Positions 20,276 to 26,290 of a stretch of DNA of 26,290 nucleotides are shown here, in pieces (position 1 is the first letter of the stretch; the number at the start of each line of letters is the position of its first letter). The stretch is from assembly GCA_024274695.1 (NCBI GenBank), contig JAJSAI010000027.1, positions 1-26,290 on the forward strand, in the 5' to 3' direction. Under the pieces are notes generated by a model. That model saw nothing but the letters and a program-made list of their open reading frames with translations, did not search any database and had not been told where the DNA came from. The translations under genes were made by a program, and so were the position numbers. The DNA is from an archaeon. GTDB lineage: Archaea; B1Sed10-29; JAJSAI01.

Positions 20276-20623
20276 ATGGGATGGATACTAAAGCGGAAGA
20301 GGGACTTGAAAAAGCTGTTGCTGGGGCTCAGGAGAAGGCAGGAGTCTCCTGAAGCGAGAAGAGCGAGGGAGAAAATCCTGGCGCACTCTAAAAAGCTGGA
20401 CATGCTGCTGGAAAAGAAGAGAGAGCAGGCCCTGAAAAACCCTATGTACCACAAGGTGGCTGCGAGGATGAAGTCTGACAAGAAGTTCAGAGAAGCCGCT
20501 AGGATGGTCGTGGAATCAGGAGGGGACGTGGAAGCGAAACTGAACGCGGTGGAGTACCTGAAGGCGCAGGGAGTGCCGGAACTGGAAGCATACGATTTCG
20601 CGGACACGGTCGCGATCCTGTAG
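20276..20623 (+). CDS. Small basic helical protein of unknown function
   Basis: A 115-residue protein with a very basic N-terminal half (KRKRDLKKLLLGLRRRQ, then REKILAHSKKLDMLLEKKREQ) and a less charged C-terminal helical half (DVEAKLNAVEYLKAQGVPELEAYDFADTVAIL). There are no cysteines and no membrane segment, and I do not recognise a family. It lies 6 nt after pth2 with GGTGTGATG upstream, so it is clearly part of the same operon. The basic composition and the translation/nuclease neighbours suggest RNA or ribosome binding, which is only a guess. Confidence 0.7.
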   Translation: MGWILKRKRDLKKLLLGLRRRQESPEARRAREKILAHSKKLDMLLEKKREQALKNPMYHKVAARMKSDKKFREAARMVVESGGDVEAKLNAVEYLKAQGVPELEAYDFADTVAIL

Positions 20624-20684
20624 AGAAAGGGCCTGGGAGATGTGCTAGTGACCCCTAGAAAGAAAAAGAAGAAGTGAGAGATGG

Positions 20685-21047
20685 ATGGCGAACCCAAACT
20701 ATCAGAGAGGCTACCGGCTCGAGTACAGGACAAGGAAACTCCTTGAGGGCATGGGCTGGAAGGTTCTCAGGAGCCCCAGTTCCAAGGGAGAAGCGGACAT
20801 TATCGCGTTCAACAGGGACGCCAAGATACTCGTGCAGTGCAAGACAACAGCCAAGAACGCGTTGTACGTTTACGGGCTGGAAAAGCTCGTGCGGGAAGCA
20901 AAAGAGTACGGGGCAGTCCCTGTCCTGGCGTACTCTTTCCTCAGGACCCCAGTATACGGGGCGGTAGTGTCAGCCGGGAAGTTCAAGGCAAAAAAAGGGG
21001 GTGAAGAGAACACCAGGCTGGAAGAACTTTTAAAGAGGATCGCGTAG
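20685..21047 (+). CDS. Holliday-junction-resolvase-like PD-(D/E)XK nuclease
   Basis: The 120-residue protein resembles archaeal Hjc (COG1591): RGYRLEYRTRKLLEGMGWKVLRSPSSKGEADIIAFNRDAKILVQCK, described by its catalytic residues Glu13, Asp38 and Lys53, then an Hjc-like VPVLAYSFLRTPVYGAVV segment. Hjc resolves four-way junctions. Where Hjc normally has Glu, this protein has Gln51 (QCK), a variant also seen in Mrr-type PD-(D/E)XK enzymes, so activity is plausible but not assured. The length fits Hjc. GAGAGATGG precedes the ATG. It sits between the small basic protein and the CBS genes. Confidence 0.82.
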   Translation: MANPNYQRGYRLEYRTRKLLEGMGWKVLRSPSSKGEADIIAFNRDAKILVQCKTTAKNALYVYGLEKLVREAKEYGAVPVLAYSFLRTPVYGAVVSAGKFKAKKGGEENTRLEELLKRIA

Positions 21048-21070
21048 AAAAGGAAAAGGAGGTTTTAATC

Positions 21071-21616
21071 ATGGTCGTGGGCATTCGCGTGGAAGAAATC
21101 ATGCACAAGGGGATCATAACCGTGGACAAGAGCGCCAGCGTGACCGAAGCAGCCAGGGTGATGGCGCGCGCTGGCGTAGGAGGGCTCATAGTCACTGATA
21201 TTAACGGTCCTGTAGGCATAATCACGGAAGGGGACATAATAAGGAGGGTGCTAGCAGAAGGCAAGGACCCGAAGAAGACCCGCGTCGAGGAAGTGATGAG
21301 CGCGCCCCTGAAGACCGTGGGCAGGAAAACTGACCTGGAGACCGTGGCAGAAAAAATGAGGGACTACAACGTTGACAGGCTCCCGGTAACCGGAGAGGAC
21401 GGGAGGATAATAGGTATAATAACAGAAAGGGATCTCGTGAGAACAGAGCCTGACCTGATACTAATAACCAGAGAAAAACGGGTTCTGGAGAGTATAAGGG
21501 GACAGAGGCCAGCAGAGCTCAGGTACTCGGGAGTGTGCGAGTCCTGCGGCAACTACTCTGAAGATCTCATGCTCACACCAGAAGGGCTTCTTTGCCCAGA
21601 ATGCAGAGGAGAGTGA
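21071..21616 (+). CDS. CBS-domain pair with C-terminal Zn ribbon
   Basis: The 181-residue protein has two CBS domains: residues 5-65 (VEEIMHKGIITVDKSASVTEAARVM ... GIITEGDIIRRVL) and 70-130 (VEEVMSAPLKTVGRKTDLETVAEKM ... GIITERDLVR). It ends in a zinc ribbon (CESC near residue 155 and CPEC near 176). CBS pairs bind adenosine nucleotides or S-adenosylmethionine and regulate partner proteins. The AGGAGG site about 9 nt before the ATG is strong. A second CBS gene follows after 4 nt, so they form a two-gene unit. Confidence 0.9.
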   Translation: MVVGIRVEEIMHKGIITVDKSASVTEAARVMARAGVGGLIVTDINGPVGIITEGDIIRRVLAEGKDPKKTRVEEVMSAPLKTVGRKTDLETVAEKMRDYNVDRLPVTGEDGRIIGIITERDLVRTEPDLILITREKRVLESIRGQRPAELRYSGVCESCGNYSEDLMLTPEGLLCPECRGE

Positions 21617-21620
21617 TAGC

Positions 21621-22436
21621 ATGCTCGTGAAAGACTACATGATCGGAGAAGCGTACGTGGTCGGGCCGGAAGAGCCTCTGGCCGCGGTGAGAAACCTTTT
21701 CCTCAAGAGAAAGCTTGAAAGCGTGCTCGTTTACGATGAAGAGCCGCTTGGGATAATCACAGAAAGAGATCTTGGAAAGGCTTTCTTCGAAGAAAAGAGG
21801 CCTATTGACGCCGTACCGGCCAAGGACATAATGTCCTCACCTCTCATAACCATAACCCCTGATGCTAGCGTCTACGAGGCCGCCCGGGTAATGGCGGAGA
21901 ACAGGATAAGCACCCTCCCAGTAGTACAAGGGAAGGAGGTTCTGGGGATACTCCCCAACACTCACCTGCTCAGGTTTTTCATTGAGCACCACACCGGAGA
22001 CGCGCCCATGTCCGAGGTCATGACACCTGAAGTGATCACAATAACAGAAAACCATTCCATATTCCGGGCCCTGAAGCTGATGAAAGAGCATGACATTGAC
22101 AGGCTCGTGGTCGTGCGCGACAACAAGGCAGTCGGGATCCTCTCCGACACTGACATAAGTTTCTCAGGGTTCGGGCTCAAGCCCAAGAGGGTCACGTTCA
22201 TCAGGAAGACGGTCAGGGGAGTCAGGCACGAGCACGTCAAAGTATTCCCCCTAGTGGTAGGGGACCTCATGAGGACCAGAATAGAGAAGGTCAAGCCCTT
22301 TGACGACGCGAGCCTGGGGGCCAAGAGAATGCTTGACAAGAGGATAGGAAGCGTCCTGGTCATGGAAGGAGACACTCTCCTGGGAATATCAACAAAGACA
22401 GACTACGTGAAATGGCTCGCAGAGCACGGGAAATAA
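21621..22436 (+). CDS. Protein with four CBS domains
   Basis: The 271-residue protein has two CBS pairs. The repeats start at VKDYMIGEAYVV, AKDIMSSPLITI, MSEVMTPEVITI (about residue 130) and VGDLMRTRIEKV (about residue 210). Each ends in a GI-hydrophobic-T/SxTD/ERD-like segment, with the third and fourth separated by a basic linker (KPKRVTFIRKTVRGVRHEHVKV). Such proteins are nucleotide-sensing modules; the partner is unknown. It is adjacent to another CBS protein, 4 nt downstream. A TATA element for the next RNA begins right at its stop codon. Confidence 0.9.
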   Translation: MLVKDYMIGEAYVVGPEEPLAAVRNLFLKRKLESVLVYDEEPLGIITERDLGKAFFEEKRPIDAVPAKDIMSSPLITITPDASVYEAARVMAENRISTLPVVQGKEVLGILPNTHLLRFFIEHHTGDAPMSEVMTPEVITITENHSIFRALKLMKEHDIDRLVVVRDNKAVGILSDTDISFSGFGLKPKRVTFIRKTVRGVRHEHVKVFPLVVGDLMRTRIEKVKPFDDASLGAKRMLDKRIGSVLVMEGDTLLGISTKTDYVKWLAEHGK

Positions 22437-22437
22437 T

Positions 22438-22449
22438 ATTTTATAAACC
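22438..22449 (+). promoter_or_regulatory. TATA box of a putative guide RNA
   Basis: TTTTATAAACCC is a near-consensus archaeal TATA box centred at about 22444. Initiation 26 nt further gives an RNA starting at 22470-22471, exactly where the H/ACA-like hairpin begins. Confidence 0.6.
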
Positions 22450-22470
22450 CGTTTTCACAGAATATTTAAC

Positions 22471-22527
22471 GGCGTGGGGGATGAACCCCGGTGAAAGGTG
22501 AGCCGAGGGACAATACCACGCCGTACA
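22471..22527 (+). ncRNA. Putative H/ACA guide RNA hairpin
   Basis: A lower stem GGCGTGG (22471-22477) pairs perfectly with CCACGCC (22516-22522). An internal loop follows (GGGATGAA on one side, ACAATA on the other), then an upper stem CCCCGG (22486-22491) with CCGAGGG (22503-22509, one bulged A). The apical loop is TGAAAGGTGAG, which fits an L7Ae K-loop with two UGA-like parts. ACA stands at 22525-22527, 15 nt after the top stem ends, meeting the 14-16-nt rule for pseudouridylation guides. The target predicted from the pocket is 5'-UAUUGU-(Psi)N-UUCAUCCC-3'; I could not match it to an rRNA site. Confidence 0.5.
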
Positions 22528-22670
22528 ATCTCCCCATCCCCAATATCACCAGATCACGCTCACACCCTTTAACAAAAATCACCGAAAACAGTTCGGACAA
22601 CACGCTGGAAGGGCGTGGGCTAGTTCTGGGTATTGAGGGTGGGAAGACACCCCTTAAAAGGTAGTCCAGG
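22528..22670 (+). other. Non-coding stretch with small hairpins before the Toprim gene
   Basis: No gene is seen. Small hairpins can be drawn: CCGAA/TTCGG (22582-22596), CACGC/GCGTG (22601-22617) and GGGTG/CACCC (22637-22652). A TTTAACAAAAAT near 22568-22579 is a possible TATA for the Toprim-dnaG operon. It could be the 5' leader of that mRNA or the 3' part of a longer RNA. Confidence 0.4.
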
Positions 22671-23045
22671 ATGACAAGGGCTGAAAAACTAGAACTCCTA
22701 TTGCAGGAGCTCAGGGAGAACAAGAACACCAAGATAGTAGAAGGCAGCAAGGACAAAAAAGCCCTGGAATCGCTCGGGATAACCAACGTGATCACCTGCA
22801 GCAAGAGCCCACAGCAGGCTGCAGGAAAGGCAAGCGATCCCGCAGTGATACTCACGGACTACGACCGGACAGGGAGAAGGCTCGCGAGCCTTCTCGTGGA
22901 ACTATTACACGATCTCGGGAAGACAGCTGACCTCAGCTACCGCAGGAGGCTCAGAAAGCTTTCCGAGATAACCAGGATAGAAGAACTTCCGAAAAAAATT
23001 GAAAAAATTCGCAGAGGTGAAGCTTGTGGCAAAAACGTATGTTGA
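22671..23045 (+). CDS. Small Toprim-domain protein (COG1658-like)
   Basis: The 124-residue protein has the Toprim core: KIVEGSKDKKALESLGI with the catalytic Glu24 and VILTDYDRTGRRLASLL with the DxD-like Asp pair. This is the small primase-like/RNase M5-like Toprim family of archaea, whose function is not settled. It overlaps the dnaG gene by 20 bp and is probably co-translated with it. The C-terminus is basic and helical. No GGAGG is present; GGTAGTCCAGG directly before the ATG is a weak site. Confidence 0.85.
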   Translation: MTRAEKLELLLQELRENKNTKIVEGSKDKKALESLGITNVITCSKSPQQAAGKASDPAVILTDYDRTGRRLASLLVELLHDLGKTADLSYRRRLRKLSEITRIEELPKKIEKIRRGEACGKNVC

Positions 23046-24189
23046 TACTGTCAAGTACGTTATAAACGCGGAGTTTGACATAAGCGGTGTGGTTGAAAAG
23101 CCTGACATAATAGGAGCCATATTCGGGCAGACCGAAGGGCTCCTGGGAGACGACCTGGACCTCAGGGAACTCCAGAAGTCAGGCAGGATAGGGAGAATAG
23201 AAGTAGACCTGCACACCGAGAAGGGAAGGACCAAAGGAAACATCACAGTGCCCAGCAGTATGGGGAGGATAGAGACAGGGCTCCTGGCAGCAGCCCTTGA
23301 AACAGTGGACAGGATCGGACCCTGCGAGGCAAAGATCAGGGTCACAGAAGTAGAGGACACCAGGACCAAGAAGAGACAGTACATAGTGGAAAGAGCCAAG
23401 GAAATACTAAAGAAGATGATAGAAAAACAGCTGCCGGAAAGCAAGGAACTCACAGAACTCGTCAGGGAAGAGGTCAAGACCTCGGAAATAACAGCCTGGG
23501 GTCCTGAAAAACTGCCAGCAGGACCAGCAGTGGATTCGTCTGATGAAGTGATAGTGGTCGAAGGAAGGGCTGACGTGCTCAACCTGCTCAAGTCAGACCT
23601 GGACAACGTTGTGGCCCTGCAGGGCAAGAACATCCCAAAGAGTGTTGTGGAACTGTCTCACAGGAAGACAGTAACCCTCTTCCTTGACGGCGACAGAGGA
23701 GGAGACCTGATAGTCAAGAACTTCCTGGAAGCAGGAGGAGAACCAGACTTCGTGGCAAAAGCGCCTGACGGGAAAGAGGTGGTAGAACTTACCCAGAAAG
23801 AGATCCTCAAGTGCCTCAGGAGAAAACTGCCCTTGTCAGAGTTCATGAGCCACACCTTCCGGGACTACGAGCACAAGGAAGAAAAACCCAGGGCACGCAG
23901 GAAGCAGGAAGATCCTCTGACCAAAATGGAGGACACCCTGAACAAGCTCGCGGGAACCCTGAAAGCAGTAATGTTCGACAAGAACATGAAAGAAATCAAA
24001 GAAATTCCCGTGAAAGAACTGGCCAGCACCCTGGAAAAAGAAAAGGGAGTGCACGCAGTAGTCCTGGACGGGATAGTCACCCAGAGGCTCGTGGACATCG
24101 CGGACAGGAAAGGAGTCAAGTACCTTGTCGCGGTAAAGCAGGGCAATCTCAAGCGAACAGGAAAAGTAGAAGTATACACAGCAGGATAA
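23026..24189 (+). CDS. dnaG: Archaeal DnaG primase-like protein
   Basis: Archaeal DnaG is a Toprim protein associated with the exosome and with RNA primer synthesis in some species. From the GTG at 23026 the protein has 387 residues and begins MAKTYVDTVKYVINAEFDISGVVEKPDIIGAIFGQTEGLLG, the usual family start. The Toprim core follows at about residues 165-250: EVIVVEGRADVLNLLKS, ALQGKN and VTLFLDGDRGGDLIVKN. The C-terminal part carries a charged linker and a further domain (VVLDGIVTQRLVDIADRKGVKYLV). A longer frame exists from TTG 22999, but GAGGTGAA just upstream of the GTG and the family start favour 23026. Confidence 0.94.
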   Translation: MAKTYVDTVKYVINAEFDISGVVEKPDIIGAIFGQTEGLLGDDLDLRELQKSGRIGRIEVDLHTEKGRTKGNITVPSSMGRIETGLLAAALETVDRIGPCEAKIRVTEVEDTRTKKRQYIVERAKEILKKMIEKQLPESKELTELVREEVKTSEITAWGPEKLPAGPAVDSSDEVIVVEGRADVLNLLKSDLDNVVALQGKNIPKSVVELSHRKTVTLFLDGDRGGDLIVKNFLEAGGEPDFVAKAPDGKEVVELTQKEILKCLRRKLPLSEFMSHTFRDYEHKEEKPRARRKQEDPLTKMEDTLNKLAGTLKAVMFDKNMKEIKEIPVKELASTLEKEKGVHAVVLDGIVTQRLVDIADRKGVKYLVAVKQGNLKRTGKVEVYTAG

Positions 24190-24203
24190 CCTCAAACCCC
24201 CTC

Positions 24204-24216
24204 CCTCTTATTTTTA
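24204..24216 (+). terminator. T-rich terminator candidate after dnaG
   Basis: CCCTCTTATTTTT, about 15 nt after the dnaG stop, is a pyrimidine/T-rich run of the type that ends archaeal transcripts. No strong hairpin precedes it. Confidence 0.35.
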
Positions 24217-24285
24217 GGGTCAGACATCCTCTTCTGATTGCAAACACCTGAATACTTCAGCATTTCAAACAGGACCCCACGTACG

Positions 24286-24335
24286 TTCCAGAGCCTGGAA
24301 ACCAGAAAAATTTTTAGAGGGGGTTAACACCCTCT
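24286..24335. repeat. Cluster of palindromes in the dnaG-serS gap
   Basis: Three palindromic elements stand close together. The first is a hairpin TTCCAG-AGC-CTGGAA (24286-24300). The second is the perfect palindrome AAAAATTTTT (24306-24315). The third is AGAGGGGGTTAACACCCTCT (24316-24335), symmetric at 9 of 10 pairs without a loop. The last looks like an operator dyad; it lies directly before the relE remnant. Confidence 0.6.
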
Positions 24336-24344
24336 ACTCCACGA

Positions 24345-24560
24345 ACAAGGAGCCGGATAAAAAAAGGAATAGAATGCCTTGCGGAAAACCCTTTCTTAAA
24401 AAGAAGCGGTTGTGACATCAAAAGACTGGAAGGACATTATACCCCTGTATTCCAGAGGCTCCGGATAGGAGACTACAGAATAAGTTATACGATAGAAAAG
24501 CGGAAAGTCAAGATAACCGAAATATTGCGCAGAAAAAAGGCTTACAAGTTCCTGGACTAA
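24345..24560 (+). pseudogene. Decayed relE-like toxin gene
   Basis: One frame ending in TAA at 24560 reads ...RIKKGIECLAENPF, then DIKRLEGHYTPVFQRLRIGDYRISYTIE and KVKITEILRRKKAYKFLD (outlined). This is the C-terminal two thirds of a RelE/ParE toxin, including the LEGH and RLRIGDYRISY strands. No start codon or N-terminus is present in this frame; a stop lies at 24315-24317. A 7-A run at 24359-24365 may mark a frameshift, because another frame gives NKEPDKKR just before it. No antitoxin gene is visible. The frame continues after the stop for 37 more codons to 24674, of unknown meaning. Confidence 0.65.
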
Positions 24561-24715
24561 GAACCAAGAAAACACACAATTTCCGCGGAATTCTATCGGA
24601 AGCTGGGATACTCTGACTTCGCGAGAGTGATGTGCAAGCGGCTTAAAGAAGAGAAGGACCGTCAAGGTTTTTAAGCTGCTTCAGGGGAATATGAGGCAGG
24701 AGAGAGTGGTGCCTG

Positions 24716-26008
24716 ATGCTTGACATCAAGCTGTTCAGAGAAAACCCTGACCTGATAAAACAGGATCTTGTCAAGAGGGGAGAAGACCCCAGCATTGTTG
24801 ACAGGATCGTTGAGCTGGACAGGGAATGGAGGCAGACCAAGAACGAGCTGCAGAAGCTCCAGCACCAGAGGAACCAGGTCACCAGGGAAATTGCTGAGCT
24901 CAAAAAGAAGGGAGAGGACGCGAGCCAGAAGATCGCGGAAATGAGGGAAGTCAACAAAAGAATAAAAGAAATGGAAGAGAGGGCAAGAAAACTTGAAAAA
25001 GAGAGGGATGACCTGAGGCTCAGGGTCCCGAACCTCACTCACGAGAGCGTGCCAGTAGGAAAGGATGACAGCGACAACGTCACGATCAGGACATGGGGAG
25101 AGCCCATCAAAAAGGACTTTGAGCTCAAGCCCCACCAGGACGTGCTCGAGGCCCTGGGGCTGGCGGATTTTGACGCTGCGGCCCAGGCGAGCGGCAGAGG
25201 ATTCTACTATCTGCTCGGACAGGCCGCGATGCTGGACCTCGCGATACAAAGATTCGCGTTGGACGAGCTCAGGAAAAAGGGTTATGTGATAGTCGAGCCT
25301 CCCCTGATGCTCAGGCGGAGGGCAATGCAGGGCGCGGTGGACCTGAGTGCGTTCGAGGACGTCCTGTACAAGGTGGAAGACGAAGACCTTTACCTGATAG
25401 CCACTTCAGAACACCCCCTAGCGGCCCTGCACATGGACCAGGTGATAGCAGAGGAGAGTCTTCCGCTAAGGTATGCTGGAATAAGCCCGTGCTTCAGGAA
25501 GGAGATAGGATCCCACGGGGTTGACACAAAGGGATTGTTCAGGGTCCACCAGTTCAACAAGATAGAACAGTTCGTCTACAGCATGCCTGAAAAGTCATGG
25601 GAAGAGCACGAGAGAATGATAGCAATAGCAGAAGAACTCTTCCAGAAACTGGAAATCCCGTACAGGGTTGTTAACGTGTGCACGGGGGACCTTGGAGGCA
25701 CTGCTGCCAAAAAGTATGACATAGAAGCGTGGATGGCGAGACAGGGAACTTACAGGGAAGTGGTCAGCTGCTCGAACTGTACCGACTACCAGGCCAGAAA
25801 ACTTAACATCAGGTACCAGAGGAAGAACGGGGAAAGAGGAGTGCTGCACACCCTCAACTCCACAGCAATAGCCACAGGGAGGGCGATGGTCGCGATAATA
25901 GAAAACAACCAACAACCGGACGGCACTGTCGTGATACCGAAAGTGCTCAGACCGTACATGGACGGGCAGGAAGTCCTGGAGCCCAGGAAAAAACCAGTAA
26001 CTTATTAA
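24716..26008 (+). CDS. serS: Seryl-tRNA synthetase
   Basis: SerRS charges tRNA-Ser. The 430-residue protein is the common type, not the rare methanogen type: residues 1-105 form the two-helix coiled-coil arm that grips the long variable arm (MLDIKLFRENPDLIKQDL, then a long charged helix pair). The class II core follows: motif 2 FRKEIGSHGVDTKGLFRVHQF near residues 262-282, TGDLGGTAAKKYDIEAWM, and motif 3 LNSTAIATGRAMVAIIENNQQPDG. All are complete. A TATA-like GGTTTTTAAG at about 24666-24675 and AGGAGAGAG before the ATG mark its own promoter and ribosome-binding site. Confidence 0.97.
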   Translation: MLDIKLFRENPDLIKQDLVKRGEDPSIVDRIVELDREWRQTKNELQKLQHQRNQVTREIAELKKKGEDASQKIAEMREVNKRIKEMEERARKLEKERDDLRLRVPNLTHESVPVGKDDSDNVTIRTWGEPIKKDFELKPHQDVLEALGLADFDAAAQASGRGFYYLLGQAAMLDLAIQRFALDELRKKGYVIVEPPLMLRRRAMQGAVDLSAFEDVLYKVEDEDLYLIATSEHPLAALHMDQVIAEESLPLRYAGISPCFRKEIGSHGVDTKGLFRVHQFNKIEQFVYSMPEKSWEEHERMIAIAEELFQKLEIPYRVVNVCTGDLGGTAAKKYDIEAWMARQGTYREVVSCSNCTDYQARKLNIRYQRKNGERGVLHTLNSTAIATGRAMVAIIENNQQPDGTVVIPKVLRPYMDGQEVLEPRKKPVTY

Positions 26009-26023
26009 AACCCCTAAACCCCC

Positions 26024-26030
26024 AATAAAC
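26024..26030 (+). promoter_or_regulatory. TATA-like box of tRNA-Lys
   Basis: AATAAAC lies about 24 nt before the first base of the tRNA at 26050. Confidence 0.4.
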
Positions 26031-26049
26031 GTGCCCTTCTTCTCCTGTT

Positions 26050-26158
26050 GGGCCCATAGCTCAGTCTCCCTTCCGCCGCACTGCGGAGGAAGCGGCTGAA
26101 GTGGCAGAGCACCAGGCTTTTAACCTGGGTGTCGGGGGTTCGAATCCCCCTGGGCCCG
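26050..26158 (+). tRNA. tRNA-Lys (anticodon TTT) with an insertion in the D-loop
   Basis: Acceptor GGGCCCA pairs with TGGGCCC and discriminator G follows at 26158. The anticodon arm CCAGG-CTTTTAA-CCTGG gives anticodon TTT. The T-arm is GGGGG-TTCGAAT-CCCCC. The D-stem is GCTC/GAGC, but its loop is about 44 nt long. Removing about 35 nt (26068-26102) restores AGTCTGGCA, the usual archaeal tRNA-Lys D-loop. No CCA is encoded. Confidence 0.9.
26068..26102 (+). other. Probable intron within the tRNA-Lys D-loop
   Basis: The insert forms a stable hairpin: CTTCC-G-CCGC (26070-26079), loop ACT, GCGG-A-GGAAG (26083-26092). Outside it AGTC (26063-26066) can pair with GGCT (26094-26097), leaving TCC and GAA as 3-nt bulges, so a bulge-helix-bulge-like motif can be drawn, though with one unpaired C. 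The exact cut sites are therefore uncertain by a few bases. Confidence 0.65.
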
Positions 26159-26181
26159 CTATAGGGACAACCTACGGTTTT

Positions 26182-26236
26182 ATACCAAGAACCCCCTGGG
26201 TTCTTGGATAATCCAAAAGGCTTCGCCTTTTGGTAT
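26182..26236. repeat. Two adjacent perfect hairpins after tRNA-Lys
   Basis: CCAAGAACCC-CCT-GGGTTCTTGG (26185-26207, 10-bp stem) is followed by CCAAAAGGC-TTC-GCCTTTTGG (26213-26233, 9-bp stem). The outer ATACCAA (26182-26188) and TTGGTAT (26230-26236) are also complementary, so the pair could fold as a cruciform. T-rich sequence follows near 26264-26272. The role (transcript end, protein-binding site or small mobile repeat) is unknown. No gene is seen in the last 130 bp. Confidence 0.7.
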
Positions 26237-26290
26237 TCCCCTATTACCCCTTTCCCTTCTAAATTTTTCTTTACCCTCCTCACCCGAATA

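Noticed and set aside
20642-20677. 11-codon frame ending in five lysines, preceded by GGGAGAT
   Set aside because: It is too short to support from sequence alone; it may be a by-product of an A/G-rich spacer. Ribosome profiling would be needed.
22582-22602. A second H/ACA hairpin (CCGAA/TTCGG followed by ACA)
   Set aside because: The 5-bp stem has no internal pocket or K-turn and is too short.
22471-22653. SRP RNA, RNase P RNA or a riboswitch in the gap before the Toprim gene
   Set aside because: None of the conserved cores of these RNAs could be found; an H/ACA hairpin explains the first 57 nt better.
24561-24674. 37-codon frame after the relE remnant stop as a gene
   Set aside because: It has no plausible start near its beginning, no recognisable domain, and lies in decayed sequence.

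Overview
The window is archaeal. It carries an archaeal-type CCA-adding enzyme, deoxyhypusine synthase, RNA polymerase subunit K, ribosomal protein eS17, aEF-1beta, Pth2, archaeal DnaG, Rad50, HerA and NurA, and two tRNA genes with intervening sequences. Many starts are preceded by a TATA-like element 24-30 nt upstream, as expected for leaderless archaeal transcripts; others have GGAGG/GGTGA ribosome-binding sites. Genes are densely packed, with ATGA-type overlaps. The lineage cannot be fixed from sequence alone; a DPANN-like or early-branching euryarchaeal genome is possible.

Layout. Positions 1-1025 (minus) encode two exported proteins: a truncated beta-helix-like protein and a signal-peptide protein with a C-terminal membrane segment. 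Then come UPF0201 and an Lrp/AsnC regulator (minus), divergent from a plus-strand operon at 1844-5486: an ATP-cone/NrdD-like protein without a glycyl-radical tail, a ThpR-like protein with an altered first HxTx motif, and a lipoprotein-like membrane protein with a cytoplasmic winged helix. A secretion/pilus ATPase (5461-6987, minus) converges on it. The operon cca - HD-domain gene - deoxyhypusine synthase (7070-10106) follows, then tRNA-Arg(GCG) with a 158-nt repeat-bearing intron, whose 5' end overlaps a DUF1599 gene. Next come a Zn-ribbon protein plus aEF-1beta, and a minus-strand operon of a Mut7-C nuclease and two paralogous coiled-coil proteins.

Positions 13069-19231 form a broken DNA-repair neighbourhood. 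It holds rad50 (plus), a relBE-type toxin-antitoxin pair, rpoK-rps17e, and then nurA and herA on the minus strand with a hicBA module between them. A remnant of a herA start lies directly after nurA, which suggests that hicBA was inserted into an ancestral nurA-herA junction. No mre11 is seen.

Positions 19278-22436 are a housekeeping plus-strand run: COG1407 phosphoesterase, pth2, a small basic protein, a Holliday-junction-resolvase-like nuclease and two CBS-domain proteins. The 22437-22670 gap contains a hairpin that fits an H/ACA guide RNA. A small Toprim protein and DnaG follow. Then comes a 525-bp gap with palindromes and a decayed relE-like gene, then seryl-tRNA synthetase and tRNA-Lys(TTT) with an insertion of about 35 nt in its D-loop. 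Two strong hairpins end the window.

Translation and tRNA maturation dominate the content (CCA addition, hypusine synthesis, EF1B, Pth2, SerRS, tRNAs, eS17), together with recombination/repair nucleases and helicases and several toxin-antitoxin systems or relics.
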